The notes under the pieces were generated by a model that was not told the DNA's origin, ran no database searches, and saw nothing but the letters and a program-made list of their open reading frames with translations. Below, one piece after another: positions 8,235 to 9,768 of a DNA stretch of 9,768 bases; the first letter of the stretch is position 1, and every line of letters starts with the position of its first letter. Where the stretch lies: NCBI GenBank assembly GCA_014239225.1, contig JAAZZI010000023.1:1-9768 (forward strand), in the 5' to 3' direction. The DNA comes from Gammaproteobacteria bacterium (GTDB lineage: Bacteria; Pseudomonadota; Gammaproteobacteria; Eutrophobiales; Eutrophobiaceae). Position numbers and translations under genes: made by a program.

Positions 8235-8288
8235 AAATACTAATTCAAACTATAAACTTAAAAGATAAACACAGGAATTATTTGAAAG

Positions 8289-8759
8289 ATGTCTAGACGA
8301 AGAGTTGCTGAGAAAACAACAATCCTGCCAGATCCGAAGTATGGGGATATGGTCTTGGCAAAATTTATTAACATCATTATGCGTAGTGGTAAAAAATCAA
8401 TTGCCGAGAAAATTGTTTATGGCGCGCTTAATGAAATTAATGATAAGGGAAATATAGAGCCACTCGAAATTTTTAATAAGGCACTTGAAAATATTAAACC
8501 TATTGTTGAAGTAAAATCGCGACGTGTTGGCGGAGCAACGTATCAAATACCTGTAGAAGTAAAAACTGCACGTAGCATGACATTGGCAATGCGTTGGATT
8601 GTTGATGCCGCAAAAAATCGTAATGAGAAAGATATGGGTTCACGTTTAGCCGGTGAATTATTAGATGCCTCGGAGAATCGCGGGACAGCAATAAAAAAAC
8701 GTGAAGATACTCACCGAATGGCAGAAGCGAATAAGGCTTTTTCTCATTTTCGTTGGTAA
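8289..8759 (+). CDS. rpsG: 30S ribosomal protein S7
   Basis: S7 nucleates assembly of the 30S head by binding the 3' domain of 16S rRNA and touches the E-site tRNA. It is complete at 156 residues, the common bacterial length. Seen are the basic N-terminus MSRRRVAEK, the ILPDPKYGD block, the RNA-binding segment VEVKSRRVGGATYQIPVEV (about residues 73-91), LAMRWIVDAA, and the C-terminus KKREDTHRMAEANKAF ending in SHFRW. An AGGA at 8273-8276 is a rather distant Shine-Dalgarno (12 nt). In E. coli S7 represses its own operon by binding the rpsL-rpsG gap; here that gap is short and AT-rich. fusA begins 26 nt downstream. Confidence 0.98.
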   Translation: MSRRRVAEKTTILPDPKYGDMVLAKFINIIMRSGKKSIAEKIVYGALNEINDKGNIEPLEIFNKALENIKPIVEVKSRRVGGATYQIPVEVKTARSMTLAMRWIVDAAKNRNEKDMGSRLAGELLDASENRGTAIKKREDTHRMAEANKAFSHFRW

Positions 8760-8785
8760 GAGATAGGTAAATTAAAATAAGCATC

Positions 8786-9661
8786 ATGACAAGAAATACG
8801 ACAATTGAACACTACAGGAATATAGGGATTATGGCTCATATTGATGCTGGTAAAACAACAACAACTGAAAGGGTACTTTTCTATACAGGCGTTTCGCATA
8901 AAATTGGTGAAGTTCATGATGGAGCGGCAACAATGGACTGGATGGAGCAAGAACAGGAAAGGGGGATTACAATCACTTCTGCCGCAACAACTTGTTTTTG
9001 GAAAGGAACGACATCACAATTTCCAGAACATCGTATTAATATTATAGATACCCCAGGTCATGTTGATTTTACGATCGAAGTAGAACGTTCATTACGTGTT
9101 TTGGATGGTAGCTGCGCAGTATTTTGTGCTGTAGGTGGAGTTGAACCTCAATCTGAAACTGTCTGGCGCCAAGCAAATAAATATTCTGTTCCTCGTATTG
9201 CTTTTGTAAACAAAATGGATCGGGCTGGGGCTGATTTTCTTCGAGTTGTAACACAGATAAGGGAACGTCTTAACACCAACGCCATTTCCATGCAATTACC
9301 AATTGGCGCCGAAGAAAATTTTAAAGGCGTGATTGATTTAGTAAAGATGAAAGCTATTTATTGGGAAGAAGAGAATATGGGAATTAACTTTGAAGAAAAG
9401 GATATTCCTCAAACAATGGAGAGTGAAGCTAAAAAACATCATGATCAAATAGTTGAGAGTGCAGCAGAAGCAAATGAAAAACTTATGGAAGTATATTTGG
9501 AAATTGGCGAGCTTTCCCAAGAACAAATAAAAGAAGGAATACGACAACAAACATTAACAAATCAGATTGTTCCAGTATTTTGTGGTTCCGCATTTAAGAA
9601 TAAAGGGATTCAAACAATGCTAGACGCTGTTATTGAATATTTACCTTCTCCTATTGATGTA
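8786..9661 (+). CDS. fusA: Elongation factor G, GTPase domain only (3' lost at join)
   Basis: EF-G is the GTPase that drives tRNA-mRNA translocation on the ribosome. Residues 1-292 are clearly EF-G. The P-loop AHIDAGKT is at residues 17-24, switch I ends in RGITIT (59-64), G3 DTPGH at 88-92, G4 NKMD at 142-145 and G5 GSA at 267-269. The G' subdomain is present between G4 and G5. The match ends at LPSPIDV (286-292), close to the border between the GTPase domain and domain II. Bacterial EF-G is normally about 700 residues, and domains II-V are absent. After 9661 the frame stays open but the protein is no longer EF-G. The start at ATG 8786 is supported by the family N-terminus IEHYRNIGIMAHIDAGKT; the ribosome-binding site is weak (TAGGT at 8764-8768). 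It is the third gene of the str operon. Confidence 0.96.
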
Positions 9662-9768
9662 TTAACAACAGCCGTGGAACGCGTAAATATACTAATATGG
9701 CACGCACGAATTACCATAACAGAGATACTTCTTGGATTAATATTCGGAGCAGCTTTTGGAGCAATGAG
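9641..9768 (+). CDS. ABC transporter permease fragment, SsuC/TauC/ThiX-like, joined to fusA
   Basis: In the same frame as fusA, residues after LPSPIDV read LTTAVERVNILIWHARITIT and then EILLGLIFGAAFGAM, reaching the window edge without a stop. EF-G has a hydrophilic linker into domain II here, so this is not EF-G. The pattern LPSP-x-(D/E)-V, a short amphipathic stretch ending in W/H-H, T-[IL]-x-E, then a Gly/Ala-rich membrane helix is typical of membrane subunits of sulfonate, taurine, nitrate or pyrimidine-precursor ABC importers; E. coli SsuC has RILPSPEGVV followed by a comparable helix. The LPSPIDV codons (9641-9661) can belong to either gene, so the join lies there or close by. Substrate cannot be told. 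This is read from a short fragment, so confidence is moderate. Confidence 0.6.

Noticed and set aside
8786..9768. A real novel EF-G GTPase/membrane permease fusion protein
   Set aside because: The switch falls on a short motif common to both families, within about 100 bases of the window edge, and removes essential EF-G domains; an artefact join is far more likely. It is kept as a finding only.

Overview
The window is a stretch of conserved transcription and translation genes, all on the + strand, in the order rpoB (5' end missing), rpoC, rpsL, rpsG, fusA (3' end lost). Order and protein sequence point to a proteobacterium and most probably a gammaproteobacterium. RpoB and RpoC follow the Escherichia/Pseudomonas pattern closely, including the lineage-specific RpoB and RpoC insertions and the long C-terminal RpoC region. 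The DNA is clearly AT-rich (third positions mostly A/T), so a low-GC gammaproteobacterium is likely. I cannot name a genus from sequence alone.

Layout: positions 2-3241 are the last ~1079 codons of rpoB, starting inside or just before the lineage insertion called SI1. A 91-nt gap carries a small hairpin and a perfect AGGAGG that serves a TTG start for rpoC (3333-7571). The 288-nt rpoC-rpsL gap holds the probable str-operon promoter (TTGACA/TAGAAT). A GC-rich hairpin immediately downstream looks like a terminator or leader hairpin, and further inverted repeats follow. Then come rpsL (7860-8234), rpsG (8289-8759) and the start of fusA (8786 on).

Together these genes encode the two large subunits of RNA polymerase, two 30S proteins (decoding centre S12 and head protein S7) and the translocase EF-G. 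Known drug-target positions in RpoB (rifampicin) and S12 (streptomycin) have wild-type residues.

Most of the window is ordinary housekeeping DNA, and I see no novel system, mobile element, CRISPR array or RNA gene. The oddest point is the right end. The EF-G frame is normal up to LPSPIDV (codons at 9641-9661), then continues without a stop into a sequence that looks like an ABC-transporter permease of the SsuC/TauC/ThiX type. That permease family itself carries an LPSP-D/E-V motif at the equivalent place. This is best explained as a chimeric join at a short stretch shared by two unrelated genes. It is most likely an assembly artefact, less likely a real recombination. A second oddity is that SI1 of RpoB appears about 60 residues shorter than in E. 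coli.
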